A stretch of 64,000 bases of DNA from Qipengyuania gaetbuli (GTDB lineage Bacteria > Pseudomonadota > Alphaproteobacteria > Sphingomonadales > Sphingomonadaceae): the NCBI RefSeq assembly GCF_020524765.1, contig NZ_JAIVLR010000001.1:806001-870000 (forward strand), written 5' to 3'. The notes under the pieces are model-generated. The model was not told where the DNA came from. It saw only the letters and a program-made list of their open reading frames with translations, and made no database searches. This document shows positions 50,619-57,962 of the stretch, in pieces. The position numbers and the translations under genes were made by a program. The stretch's first letter is position 1; every line of letters starts with the position of its first letter.

Positions 50619-50999
50619 ATGGACAGGACTTTGTTTTTCTCTCCGCAGGCAGGCCGCACGCTCGAGGCGCCCCGCCGTATCCGCACCCGCTTCGCGATCG
50701 GTGACGTCGTCCGGCACAAGGTGTTCGATTTCAGGGGCGTGATCTTCGATATCGACCCCGTCTTCGCCAATAGCGAGGAATGGTATTCGGCGATTCCCGA
50801 AGACATAAGGCCGGATCGCAACCAGCCCTTCTACCACCTGCTCGCCGAAAGCGACGAGAGCGATTACGTCGCCTACGTCAGCCAGCAGAACCTCATCGGC
50901 GATGCGTTGGCGGGGCCCGTCTCGCATCCTGACGTGCACCAGTATTTCCAGCATTTCGAACACGGGCGCTACCGGATGCGCCGCAAGCTCACCCACTAG
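50619..50999 (+). CDS. hspQ: heat shock protein HspQ (YccV-like)
   Basis: 126 residues from the ATG at 50619. The YccV/HspQ domain is clear: RFAIGDVVRHKVFDFRGVI, EEWYSAIPED, RPDRNQPFYHLLAE and YVAYVSQQNLI. In enterobacteria HspQ is a small heat-shock protein and specificity factor for Lon, formerly described as hemimethylated-DNA binding. It lies alone between two tRNA-Ser genes. Confidence 0.92.
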   Translation: MDRTLFFSPQAGRTLEAPRRIRTRFAIGDVVRHKVFDFRGVIFDIDPVFANSEEWYSAIPEDIRPDRNQPFYHLLAESDESDYVAYVSQQNLIGDALAGPVSHPDVHQYFQHFEHGRYRMRRKLTH

Positions 51000-51066
51000 G
51001 ACTGCAGCCGTCTTGCGCTGCTTGGGCAACCCCGCTAGAGGCGCGCCCTTGCCCTAGCCGGCATGC

Positions 51067-51157
51067 GGAGCAGTGGCCGAGTGGTCGAAGGCGCACGCCT
51101 GGAAAGTGTGTATACGGTAACCCCGTATCGAGGGTTCGAATCCCTCCTGCTCCGCCA
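51067..51157 (+). tRNA. tRNA-Ser (anticodon GGA), integration site of the element
   Basis: GGAGCAG pairs with CTGCTCC and GCCA follows. The anticodon loop CTGGAAA reads GGA, and the variable arm TATACGGTAACCCCGTAT marks a class II tRNA. A tyrosine integrase gene begins 171 bp downstream in the same direction, the usual arrangement for insertion into a tRNA 3' end. Confidence 0.96.
51130..51157 (+). other. probable attL core in the tRNA-Ser 3' end
   Basis: Elements with P4-type integrases usually recombine in the T-arm and acceptor part of a tRNA, leaving that part duplicated at the far end. The right end of this element is outside the window, so the core length cannot be measured and the position is inferred. 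Confidence 0.45.
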
Positions 51158-51293
51158 TTTACCTTCAACGCCAGCCAACACCAACTCGCATGAACCAACA
51201 CGGAAGCCAGCATTTCTGCGGGTTTCCGAGCTTCGGAGTTGAGTCGTGCTGCCTCATGTATATTCGTTTAGGTCCGCTCAACTGGTAACTAGC

Positions 51294-51307
51294 GCGGTAG
51301 CTACCGC
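51294..51307. promoter_or_regulatory. 14-bp perfect palindrome upstream of the integrase
   Basis: GCGGTAGCTACCGC is fully symmetric and ends 20 bp before the integrase ATG, with AAGGA between. It is probably an operator for the integrase or for a directional regulator such as the AlpA-like protein; a possible -10 (TATATT) lies at about 51258. The remaining 51158-51293 holds no gene. Confidence 0.5.
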
Positions 51308-51327
51308 CTAACCAAAAGGACCAACGA

Positions 51328-52548
51328 ATGCCCCTTATTGACCGCCAGCTTCGCGCCCTACCCGATGGCTTTCATGCCGATGGGGCGAATGCGCTCTATT
51401 TCCGCGCCCAAGGCGAATCCCGCTCATGGGTCTACCGCAAGACCCTCCATGGCAAGCGCCAGACGCTCGCTATCGGCAAGTATCCCGTTGTCAGCCTCAA
51501 GGAAGCCCGCGCCAAGGCGTTCGCATTGGAGCAGGCGGTAGAGGCCGGACGAGATCCGTTCCTTGAGCGCAAGTTGCAGGGCAGCATTCCGACATTCGAG
51601 CAGGCGGCGCGGCTGGTCCATGCCGAGGTGGTGGCTGGCAATTCCAACGGCAAGCACAACGCGCAATGGATTACGACCCTCGAAACCTATGCCTTCCCGA
51701 CCATCGGCCACAAGCCCGTCAATGCGGTTACGCAGGCCGATGTGAGGCGGGTGCTGGCCCCCATCTGGACCGCCAAGCACTCGACCGCCACGCGGGTTCT
51801 GCAACGCATCACGCGGGTCATGGATTACGCCGTCGGCTGCGGATACTGCGAAACCGAATTGCCCGTCCGAGCCATCCGGCGCGGGCTGCCGAAGGTGAAG
51901 CGCGATGTGAAGCACCATGCTGCGCTGCCTTGGCCGGAAATGCCTGCCTTCTGGACCGACCTTGCCAAGCGCGAAGGACAAGGCGCTGCCGCCCTGCGCT
52001 TCGCTATCCTTACCGCTGCGCGCTCCGGCGAGGTTCGCGGCATGACATGGGGCGAGGTAGATATGGACGCTGCCCTCTGGTCCATTCCCGCCGAACGCAT
52101 GAAGGCCCGCCGCGACCACAACGTGCCCTTGAACGAGGCGGCGCTGGCAGAACTGCGATTAGCCAAGCTGCATTACCGCAATTTCGTCGCCAACAAGGAG
52201 CCGCCCGCCGATGCGCTGGTATTCCCAAGCGCCAAGGCTGGCGGGCCGCTTTCCGACATGACGCTGACGGCCGTGCTGCGCCGGATGAAGCGCGGCGAGC
52301 TGACCGCGCATGGCTTCCGGTCGTCGTTCCGCGATTGGGTTTCGGAGGATACGAACTTTCCAAGCGATGTGGCCGAAGCGGCGCTGGCACATACCGTTTC
52401 CAACGCTGTTGAGGCTGCATACAGGCGCGGCGATTTGCTGGCCAAGAGGCGGCAGTTGATGGGCGCATGGAACGCCTATCTGGAGGGCAGAGGTTCTCTA
52501 GTTATCAACATGACCACCCTCTCGGCGGAGGGCCAAAATCGGGCCTAA
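51328..52548 (+). CDS. tyrosine integrase, P4 type with DUF4102 arm-binding domain
   Basis: 406 residues. The N-terminal DUF4102-type arm-binding domain (LPDGFHADGANALYFR, LAIGKYPVVSLKEARAKA) is followed by a core-binding helical domain and the catalytic domain. Catalytic residues are R232 (TAARSGEVRGM), K259, H328 with R331 (HGFRSSFRDW), H355 (LAHTVSNAVE) and nucleophile Y365 (AAYRRGD). It should catalyse integration into and excision from the neighbouring tRNA-Ser. All catalytic residues are present, so it is probably functional. Confidence 0.96.
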   Translation: MPLIDRQLRALPDGFHADGANALYFRAQGESRSWVYRKTLHGKRQTLAIGKYPVVSLKEARAKAFALEQAVEAGRDPFLERKLQGSIPTFEQAARLVHAEVVAGNSNGKHNAQWITTLETYAFPTIGHKPVNAVTQADVRRVLAPIWTAKHSTATRVLQRITRVMDYAVGCGYCETELPVRAIRRGLPKVKRDVKHHAALPWPEMPAFWTDLAKREGQGAAALRFAILTAARSGEVRGMTWGEVDMDAALWSIPAERMKARRDHNVPLNEAALAELRLAKLHYRNFVANKEPPADALVFPSAKAGGPLSDMTLTAVLRRMKRGELTAHGFRSSFRDWVSEDTNFPSDVAEAALAHTVSNAVEAAYRRGDLLAKRRQLMGAWNAYLEGRGSLVINMTTLSAEGQNRA

Positions 52549-52682
52549 CTGGCTGGCAAATCGGCGCAATCAGGCAACAGCCAAAACGCTACATCTGGAA
52601 GATGAGATTTATTCGGGCGGCTGTTGCTGACCGCTGCGATGTGCATAGAATGGGTGGCCTTGTTACAAACAACGAGGCCTGT

Positions 52683-52919
52683 ATGACGACGCAGAACACT
52701 GCTGCTGAAGCCCCTGACAGCCCCCGCCCGCGCTGGGTCAGCCGCGACCAAGCCGCCGCTGCCTTTGGCGTTCACCCCATGACGCTAGACCGCTGGATTA
52801 AGGCTGGCGATATGCCTGCCTACAAGATGGGCGGGCGCGTGTTCGTCCCCTCATGGGCGGTCTTTCCCGAAGAGGTCTTACCCCAGCCGGAGGCCGCGCC
52901 GAGCGCCACCGCAGCCTAG
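52683..52919 (+). CDS. AlpA/excisionase-like helix-turn-helix protein
   Basis: 78 residues from the ATG at 52683 with GAGG five bases upstream; an ATG at 52650 is an alternative. WVSRDQAAAAFGVHPMTLDRWIKAGDMPAYKMGGRVFVP, in particular VHPMTLDRWIKAG, is a MerR/AlpA-type winged helix. In P4-like elements such proteins activate integrase or act as excision factors. Position directly behind the integrase agrees. No other domain; the tail is Pro/Ala-rich. Confidence 0.75.
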   Translation: MTTQNTAAEAPDSPRPRWVSRDQAAAAFGVHPMTLDRWIKAGDMPAYKMGGRVFVPSWAVFPEEVLPQPEAAPSATAA

Positions 52920-52949
52920 TTGCCAACCGCTTTCTGAAGGAGGCCACCC

Positions 52950-53618
52950 ATGGCCTTTGATAACGAAGGCGGCGGGCCAACTACGACCCCGCCGCCCCCA
53001 AACGCCACGCAAATAGCGCCCGCCGATGATACGGCAAACCCTAGCAGGAAGCTAGAGTTTGACCTGCTCGATGAAGCGTTCGCTGGCGATATGCTGACGG
53101 GGGCCGACTTCGCCAAATTGAGCGAGCTAGGCGTAGATGCCATGGCGCTTGCGCGGATAGGCCAGAGCGCGCCCATGCGCGTGATTTACGCCGAGCCAGC
53201 GGGCCGTGGCCTATACCGCCCGTCATTTGCCGGAAGCCGCTGCCTGCAAGTTGCGGTCATGGAAGCCGCCGAGGTTTCGCCCTTCGCCGCCGACAGCCCC
53301 GATACGGTGGAAATCAACCGCGTGGCGAACCTCATTGCCATCCCGCTTGCCAAGCCGGAACGATACCGTTTGCGCAAGGCCGGAGCCTTCGCGCTTGGCC
53401 TGCCGCTGGTCTGGTCCGGACGGCCCGTTGATGTGGTCGAGACGCCGCTGGAATGGCTTCGCGCCGGAGGCAACGCGCTCTGCATTCTGGATTGGACGCC
53501 AAGCTGGCGGTTCAGGATGCTCATGGACGCCTCCGAACTCCGCCCCACAACCGAATTTCTGCGCATCCAGTTGCGGTCTGCCCTGACCCGCGACGGCCTG
53601 CCGATTGCCAAGGATTGA
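52950..53618 (+). CDS. hypothetical protein of the replication module
   Basis: 222 residues from the ATG at 52950, with AAGGAGG upstream. No family recognised. An N-terminal Pro/Asn-rich linker (about 10-30) precedes a mixed alpha/beta body with LLDEAFAGDMLTGADFAKL, ISLIAIPL-like strands (VANLIAIPLAKPERYRL) and a C-terminal PSWRFRMLMDASEL. It ends 4 bp before the DUF3987 gene and is probably co-expressed with it, so a role in replication initiation or control is inferred from position. Confidence 0.65.
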   Translation: MAFDNEGGGPTTTPPPPNATQIAPADDTANPSRKLEFDLLDEAFAGDMLTGADFAKLSELGVDAMALARIGQSAPMRVIYAEPAGRGLYRPSFAGSRCLQVAVMEAAEVSPFAADSPDTVEINRVANLIAIPLAKPERYRLRKAGAFALGLPLVWSGRPVDVVETPLEWLRAGGNALCILDWTPSWRFRMLMDASELRPTTEFLRIQLRSALTRDGLPIAKD

Positions 53619-53622
53619 ACCA

Positions 53623-55197
53623 ATGACGAGCGCATACGAGCCGGAATCGGGAGCGACGATTACCACCCTTGCGGACCTCAAGGAACGCGAGGCGCGGGTG
53701 GCTGGCGTCGGCAGCCCCACGCCCCTGTTCGCATCCGTGCCCAAGGGCAAGGAATACCCCGCCGACGCGCTTGGCCCCATCATGGGACCAGCCGCCCGTG
53801 CCATCGCAGCGTCGGTGCAATGCCCTCTGGCCATGGCGGCAAATGCGGTTCTATCGGCGGCATCGCTGGCAGCCCAACTGCGGGCTAATATCGAAATCCC
53901 CATCTTGGGTGGCAAAGCCAACCCGCTGTCGCTGTTCCTGCTGACCGTTGCCGCCAGCGGCGAACGCAAGAGCACGGCAGATGCGGCCTCGTTGGCAGCG
54001 GTAGATACCCTCAGCGAAAAGCTGGCCGAGGAGGCCGCGCCGGAAAAGCTGCGCTTCGAGAACCTGACCGCCGCCCGCAATGCGCACGTTGCCCACCTGA
54101 AGCGGAACCACTCCGACAACGAGGCCGAACTGGCAAGGCAACTTGAGGCCCTGGGGCCTGCGCCCCAGCCGCCGCTGTTCGCCCGCTTGGTTTCCAAGAC
54201 CGACCCTACATGGGAAGGCATCTACAACATCTTGAAGATTGGCTACCCGACGCACGGCATCATGGCCGACGATGCTGCGACCTTCCTTGGCGGCTATGCC
54301 ATGCGGGCCGAAAACAAGTCAGCTACGACCAGCAACCTGTGTCGCATTTGGGACGGCGGCTCGATTGACCGCATTCGCGGCGGCAGCGGCGACGGGGCCG
54401 AGGTTCTGCTGAACCGAAGGATGGCCATGCACCTCATGGTGCAGAGCAAGGTCGCCACCGAGTTCATCGTTGACCCCGTTTTCCGCGAGCAGGGTTTGCT
54501 TGCCCGCTTCCTTATCACCCAGCCGGAAAGCCTCGTCGGCAGCCGCTTCCACAATGACGCATACCGCGATGCCGTGCGCCAAGGGCAGGACGCCATCAAC
54601 AAGTTCCATGCGGCCATCTACCAAACCCTATCCGGTCCGGTGGATTGGCGCGACCCGCAGAACCGCAACATGGGGCCGAACTTCCGCCTGCTGCGCCTCA
54701 CACCCGATGCCGTTGCCGCATTTGAAATGCAGACCAACGCCATCGAAGAACGGATGCGCGAAGGCGGCGATTGCGACGACATACGGCCCTTCGCCGGACG
54801 CCTGACCCAACAGGCCATTCGCATCGCTGGCATCATGACCATCATCGAAAACCCGCAAGCCGAGGAGGTTGACGAGGAAACGCTGCTCTCCGCGATGGTC
54901 CTTTGCGACTTCTACCTCAGCGAAACGAAGCGGCTCTACAACCTTGCCGAGATCGAGGCCGAACTGAAGCAGGCCGACGCCTTGCTGAAACGCCTGCAAC
55001 AGCACGCCCGCGAGCGGCGCGAGGTCGCCCTGCCCGAGATCTACCAGAAGAAATACGCGGGACTGAAGAACGCAACCGACGCCCGCCGAGTGGTCGGGGT
55101 GCTGGAAAAGCACGGTTGGCTGGTCCCCATCAAGGGAGGGGTCGAGGTCGAGGGAACCCATTACAACGAAGCATGGAGCATCCGTGATGACGTTTGA
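53623..55197 (+). CDS. DUF3987 (YfjI-like) replication-associated protein
   Basis: 524 residues from the ATG at 53623. The DUF3987 core is clear: CPLAMAANAVLSAASLAAQ, a P-loop-like SG-E-R-K-S-T at about 112-118 after LFLLTVAA, and GIMADDAATFLGGYAM as the Walker B-like strand. The C-terminus (LPEIYQKKYAGLKNATDARRVVGVLEKHGW) looks like a winged helix. DUF3987 proteins accompany primases and helicases on plasmids, prophages and islands. No separate primase or helicase gene is seen, so this may be the element's own initiator. The 3' end overlaps the iteron gene by 11 bp. Confidence 0.8.
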   Translation: MTSAYEPESGATITTLADLKEREARVAGVGSPTPLFASVPKGKEYPADALGPIMGPAARAIAASVQCPLAMAANAVLSAASLAAQLRANIEIPILGGKANPLSLFLLTVAASGERKSTADAASLAAVDTLSEKLAEEAAPEKLRFENLTAARNAHVAHLKRNHSDNEAELARQLEALGPAPQPPLFARLVSKTDPTWEGIYNILKIGYPTHGIMADDAATFLGGYAMRAENKSATTSNLCRIWDGGSIDRIRGGSGDGAEVLLNRRMAMHLMVQSKVATEFIVDPVFREQGLLARFLITQPESLVGSRFHNDAYRDAVRQGQDAINKFHAAIYQTLSGPVDWRDPQNRNMGPNFRLLRLTPDAVAAFEMQTNAIEERMREGGDCDDIRPFAGRLTQQAIRIAGIMTIIENPQAEEVDEETLLSAMVLCDFYLSETKRLYNLAEIEAELKQADALLKRLQQHARERREVALPEIYQKKYAGLKNATDARRVVGVLEKHGWLVPIKGGVEVEGTHYNEAWSIRDDV

Positions 55198-55825
55198 CCC
55201 AGCCGAACGCCTCCGCCGCCTGCGCATGGAAAAGGCCAAGCAAGCCGAACTAGGCGACGGCGAGATTAGCCGGATTAGCCAGATTAGCTCGCCTGCGCTT
55301 GGCGATAGCGGGAACCACGCGGAAGCTGACTTTAGCCGGATTAGCCAGATTAGCTCGCACCCTGTTGCTGACAGCGGGCCGGAACAGGCTGGCGAGATTA
55401 GCCGGATTAGCCAGATTAGCCGCCAACCTATTCCCAAATCGGGCGGATTCGGGGGAGAGAAAGAGACGAATCAGTCTGTCTCTCGAGCTAATGTAGCTAA
55501 TCCGGCTAATCCGCAGGCCGATGGGAATAGAGAGTCAGAATCGTCTATTCTCGGAGCTAATGTAGCTAATCCGGCTAATCCGGAAGCAGAGGCCCAGACC
55601 GAGCCGAAAGCGCCATCCGCTGACGATGAGCGCGTTGCTATCCGCTCCCTCCTCGCGTCGGCATATCTCAACTTCGGCATCATCGTTCAGGTCAGCCATG
55701 GACGCATCAAGCTGTCCGCCATGGCCGAACCGCCAGCCGATGTCGTTGACCTGCTGATTGCCGAAAAGCCCGCCATCATCCGCGTGCTTGGTTCTAACGG
55801 GCGCAGCCCTGCGAGGCGCGACTGA
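55187..55825 (+). CDS. hypothetical protein encoded across an iteron array
   Basis: 212 residues from the ATG at 55187 (GGAG eight bases upstream; a GTG directly before it is possible). The first third contains three SRISQIS repeats and the middle two ANVANPANP repeats; these are the forward and reverse readings of the same DNA heptamer repeats described separately, so the protein sequence seems shaped by the DNA. The C-terminal 70 residues (DDERVAIRSLLASAYLNFGI and VVDLLIAEKPAIIRVLG) look like a small folded domain similar to TubC/NRPS-docking-like or DNA-binding ends on DUF3987-linked proteins. Function unknown. Confidence 0.6.
   Translation: MTFDPAERLRRLRMEKAKQAELGDGEISRISQISSPALGDSGNHAEADFSRISQISSHPVADSGPEQAGEISRISQISRQPIPKSGGFGGEKETNQSVSRANVANPANPQADGNRESESSILGANVANPANPEAEAQTEPKAPSADDERVAIRSLLASAYLNFGIIVQVSHGRIKLSAMAEPPADVVDLLIAEKPAIIRVLGSNGRSPARRD
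55264..55580. repeat. iteron-like array: five triplets of GATTAGC/GCTAATC
   Basis: Three triplets read GATTAGC on the plus strand at 55264, 55273, 55282; 55330 (degenerate, TTTAGC), 55339, 55348; and 55396, 55405, 55414. Two triplets read GCTAAT(G/C) at 55487, 55496, 55505 and 55556, 55565, 55574. Within each triplet the spacing is exactly 9 bp. The two orientation blocks face each other across about 65 bp. Such arrays usually bind a replication initiator. Confidence 0.85.
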
Positions 55826-55936
55826 TGGCCCCCGATACCACCCACCAGCGCCAAGGCCGCTGTGCGCCAATGACAGGCCGCACAGCGCCCCGCCGGATGC
55901 CCACTGCCCTACCCGCCAGCACCAAGGAGGCGACCC

Positions 55937-56350
55937 ATGCTTGAAGCCCATATTGCAGGCCGCGCCATCCGCGATGCCGAAATCAAGAAGGCTGCCAATG
56001 GCGGCTCACAATATGCCGTAGCGTTCATCGCAGTCAGCATGGGGAGCGCCGACGATGTGATTGTTCGCTGCCTTGGCTTTAAGCAAAACGCCGAGGCGGT
56101 TGCCTCAATCCGCAAGGGTCAGACGGTTAGCGCGCTAGGCAAGTTGGAACTGTCCATTTGGGATGCCGAAGGCGGCCCGCGAATAGGCGCAACCCTGCTG
56201 GCTACGAACATTCTCGCCGCCCGCACTGCCGGAGCGCGGAACAACCCGACCAGCCGAAAAGCCCCGCCCAAACGCGAGGAAGCGCAGCGGACCATGGACC
56301 GTGCCTATTCCAACCAGCCCCGCGAAAATGACCCGCCATGGAACCCGTAA
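55937..56350 (+). CDS. single-stranded DNA-binding protein-like (OB fold)
   Basis: 137 residues from the ATG at 55937, with AAGGAGG upstream. The pattern AGRAIRDAEIKKAANGGSQYAVAFIAVS, VIVRCLGFKQNAEAVAS, IRKGQTVSALGKLE and a final strand TLLATNI is that of a short SSB-type OB fold. A basic/polar linker and an acidic end with NDPPWNP could substitute for the DDIPF interaction tip. It would protect single strands during replication of the element. Distinct from the chromosomal SSB in sequence, so an element-borne copy. Confidence 0.7.
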   Translation: MLEAHIAGRAIRDAEIKKAANGGSQYAVAFIAVSMGSADDVIVRCLGFKQNAEAVASIRKGQTVSALGKLELSIWDAEGGPRIGATLLATNILAARTAGARNNPTSRKAPPKREEAQRTMDRAYSNQPRENDPPWNP

Positions 56351-56514
56351 GGCCATGCGGGGCCTGCACCAGCGGGAGGGGGGGCGGGGGGGGATCGACC
56401 GTTCGTATCGCAAAACGAGGAGCGGCCACCAGACTGCTTTTGAGGAGCAATGCCCTGTTTTTGCCTCCGAACGTTTAGCTGGGCTCCGGCCCGAAGAGGG
56501 GGCATTCTCGGCCC

Positions 56515-57018
56515 ATGGCAGGAAAAGTGACCAAATCCGGAACCGTGGCGGCCAAGCGCAAGGCGCTGGAAGCTGCGCAGGAACAACCGCTGGAGCCGCC
56601 GGAGGGCGTCAGGCTGACCAAGGCCGAGCGGCGCATCTTCGACCAGTTGGCGGAAGGGACGCTGGCGGAGGAGCGGACGCTTGCTCTAGCGCATCTTCTG
56701 GCCCGCTGCGCGCAGATGATGGAACGGGCCAAGGTATTTGAGCAGGCGGCCAAGAAGCAGCCGTTCGTCGTTGCGCAGTCAGGCGTTTATGCTGGCCAGC
56801 CCATTCCCAATCCGGCCATCAGCGCGAAGCTGGCGCTGGAACGGCAGATTGGAAGCAGCTTGCGGCAGGCGGGGCTAACGCTTCATGCGGCGGCGCATCG
56901 GGCGGCGACCAACAACCCGCATTCCCGCGCTGAGCAGGAGGCCAAGGAGGCGGCCAAGGAAACGGCTCCTTACGCTCACCTCCTCGGCGGCAACGTGAAG
57001 CCGATCAAGCGAGCGTAA
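56515..57018 (+). CDS. small terminase subunit, P27 type
   Basis: 167 residues. The helical sequence with an N-terminal basic region (MAGKVTKSGTVAAKRKALE), LTKAERRIFDQLAEG, and the C-terminal NPAISAKLALERQIGSSLRQAGLTLHAAAHR segment, in particular RQIGSSLRQAGLT, fits P27-family small terminases, which recognise the packaging site. No large terminase gene follows. An isolated terS is a hallmark of phage satellites that redirect helper packaging. The stop codon lies inside the left 19-bp inverted repeat. Confidence 0.6.
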   Translation: MAGKVTKSGTVAAKRKALEAAQEQPLEPPEGVRLTKAERRIFDQLAEGTLAEERTLALAHLLARCAQMMERAKVFEQAAKKQPFVVAQSGVYAGQPIPNPAISAKLALERQIGSSLRQAGLTLHAAAHRAATNNPHSRAEQEAKEAAKETAPYAHLLGGNVKPIKRA

Positions 57019-57033
57019 CGCTTAGCTGTAACG
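57015..57033. repeat. left 19-bp inverted repeat flanking the zinc-finger gene
   Basis: The bases GTAACGCTTAGCTGTAACG are the exact reverse complement of a sequence found twice, overlapping, at 57746-57764 and 57759-57777. It starts inside the terS stop codon and ends 2 bp before the end of the zinc-finger gene. Confidence 0.85.
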
Positions 57034-57034
57034 G

Positions 57035-57730
57035 CTAGTATCCCCGCTCCTCCCTACGCTTGGCGATGGCCGCTTCGACATCGGCCCGCCATGCCGCGCT
57101 GAGCTTCTCCGCCTCGGAGTCAAGGATGGGCGGGTAGGCTCGCTCGAGGGCATAGAACAGTTCCTTGCGGGTCTCAGGGCTTGGGTTCATTTCGCCAATG
57201 ACGGTGCCCTTTATTTGTTGCAGGTGCTTCTTTTCCATGCCGCGCCTGAATTCCGCATTGCGGGCTTCCTTGATGCCAGCATCCAGTCTGTCTGCCTGTT
57301 TCATGAGATAATCGTGGGCCGCAAAGAAGCCGAGGCGTTCAGCGTTGTCGGCATCAAAGCGAATTTCTTGCTCAAGGCTGGCTCCAATCCATCCCGCGAG
57401 GGTGTCAGGGCCAAAGGTTTCCACCGCCCATGCAATGTCATCCGCGAGCTTGTTCAGCTTGCGCTTCTCCGGCCCCTTGCGGAGGTCGGCTGCAATGCGC
57501 AGCGTAACGCCTGTGGGCGTGACAGGGGCAGGCGTGGGCCGCTGGACAGGCGGGGCGGGCGCAGGGGCGGGCGCTGGCTTAGGCTTGGGAGGCGCGCTGG
57601 CCTTGGGCTTGGCCTTTCCGCCCTGCCGATAGAGGGCCACGCGACAGGCGGGCGAGCAGGTCTTGGCGTCGGAACGCAGGGCGGTAAATGTTACACCGCA
57701 GTTGTTACAGATAAGTTCGGGCATTGGCAT
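57035..57730 (-). CDS. zinc-finger protein of unknown function
   Basis: 231 residues on the opposite strand to its neighbours (M1 at 57730, or M3 at 57724). The N-terminus holds a zinc-finger-like C8-x2-C11 and C25-x3-C29 set (LICNNCGVTF, TCSPACR), followed by a Pro/Ala/Lys-rich linker of about 35 residues and a helical domain of about 150 residues (KRKLNKLADDIAWAVETFG and GMEKKHLQQIKG). I do not recognise the helical part. The gene is bounded by perfect 19-bp inverted repeats, three tandem 13-bp copies of which occupy its promoter, suggesting that it binds them. Confidence 0.65.
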   Translation of the reverse strand: MPMPELICNNCGVTFTALRSDAKTCSPACRVALYRQGGKAKPKASAPPKPKPAPAPAPAPPVQRPTPAPVTPTGVTLRIAADLRKGPEKRKLNKLADDIAWAVETFGPDTLAGWIGASLEQEIRFDADNAERLGFFAAHDYLMKQADRLDAGIKEARNAEFRRGMEKKHLQQIKGTVIGEMNPSPETRKELFYALERAYPPILDSEAEKLSAAWRADVEAAIAKRREERGY

Positions 57731-57741
57731 CCTGTTGACGT

Positions 57742-57780
57742 TAAGCGTTACAGCTAAGCGTTACAGCTAAGCGTTACAGA
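57742..57780. repeat. three tandem 13-bp repeats upstream of the zinc-finger gene
   Basis: TAAGCGTTACAGC is repeated at 57742, 57755 and 57768 without gaps (the last copy ends in A). They lie 12-50 bp upstream of the start of the minus-strand zinc-finger gene and would cover its promoter. Two overlapping 19-mers inside match the single inverted copy past the end of the gene. Confidence 0.88.
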
Positions 57781-57839
57781 TTACCCGTAACAATGCGGGG
57801 TGCAACTCTTATGTTGCAGGACGATACGGGCCGATTTCG

Positions 57840-57880
57840 CCTAGCCGACTGGCCCGATGCGGGCGTAGCCACAGCGGAAA
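57840..57880 (-). pseudogene. 3' remnant of a zinc-ribbon gene
   Basis: On the minus strand the codons read RCGYARIGPVG and stop, matching RRGHARIGPIG and stop at the end of the zinc-ribbon gene at 60437-60658. Upstream of these about twelve codons the similarity ends, so only the last part of a second copy remains. The rest of 57781-57962 holds a piece related to the intergenic repeats and no gene. Confidence 0.5.
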
Positions 57881-57962
57881 TGGACTGACCAATTAGAATT
57901 GCCCACAAAAGCGGTCATTCCGCTAACGACCCGATAGCTGATATTAGAGAACGGACATTTTT

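Noticed and set aside
55264-55580. CRISPR array
   Set aside because: Repeats are 7 bp at 9-bp spacing with no unique spacers of CRISPR length, they lie in a coding frame, and no cas gene is present.
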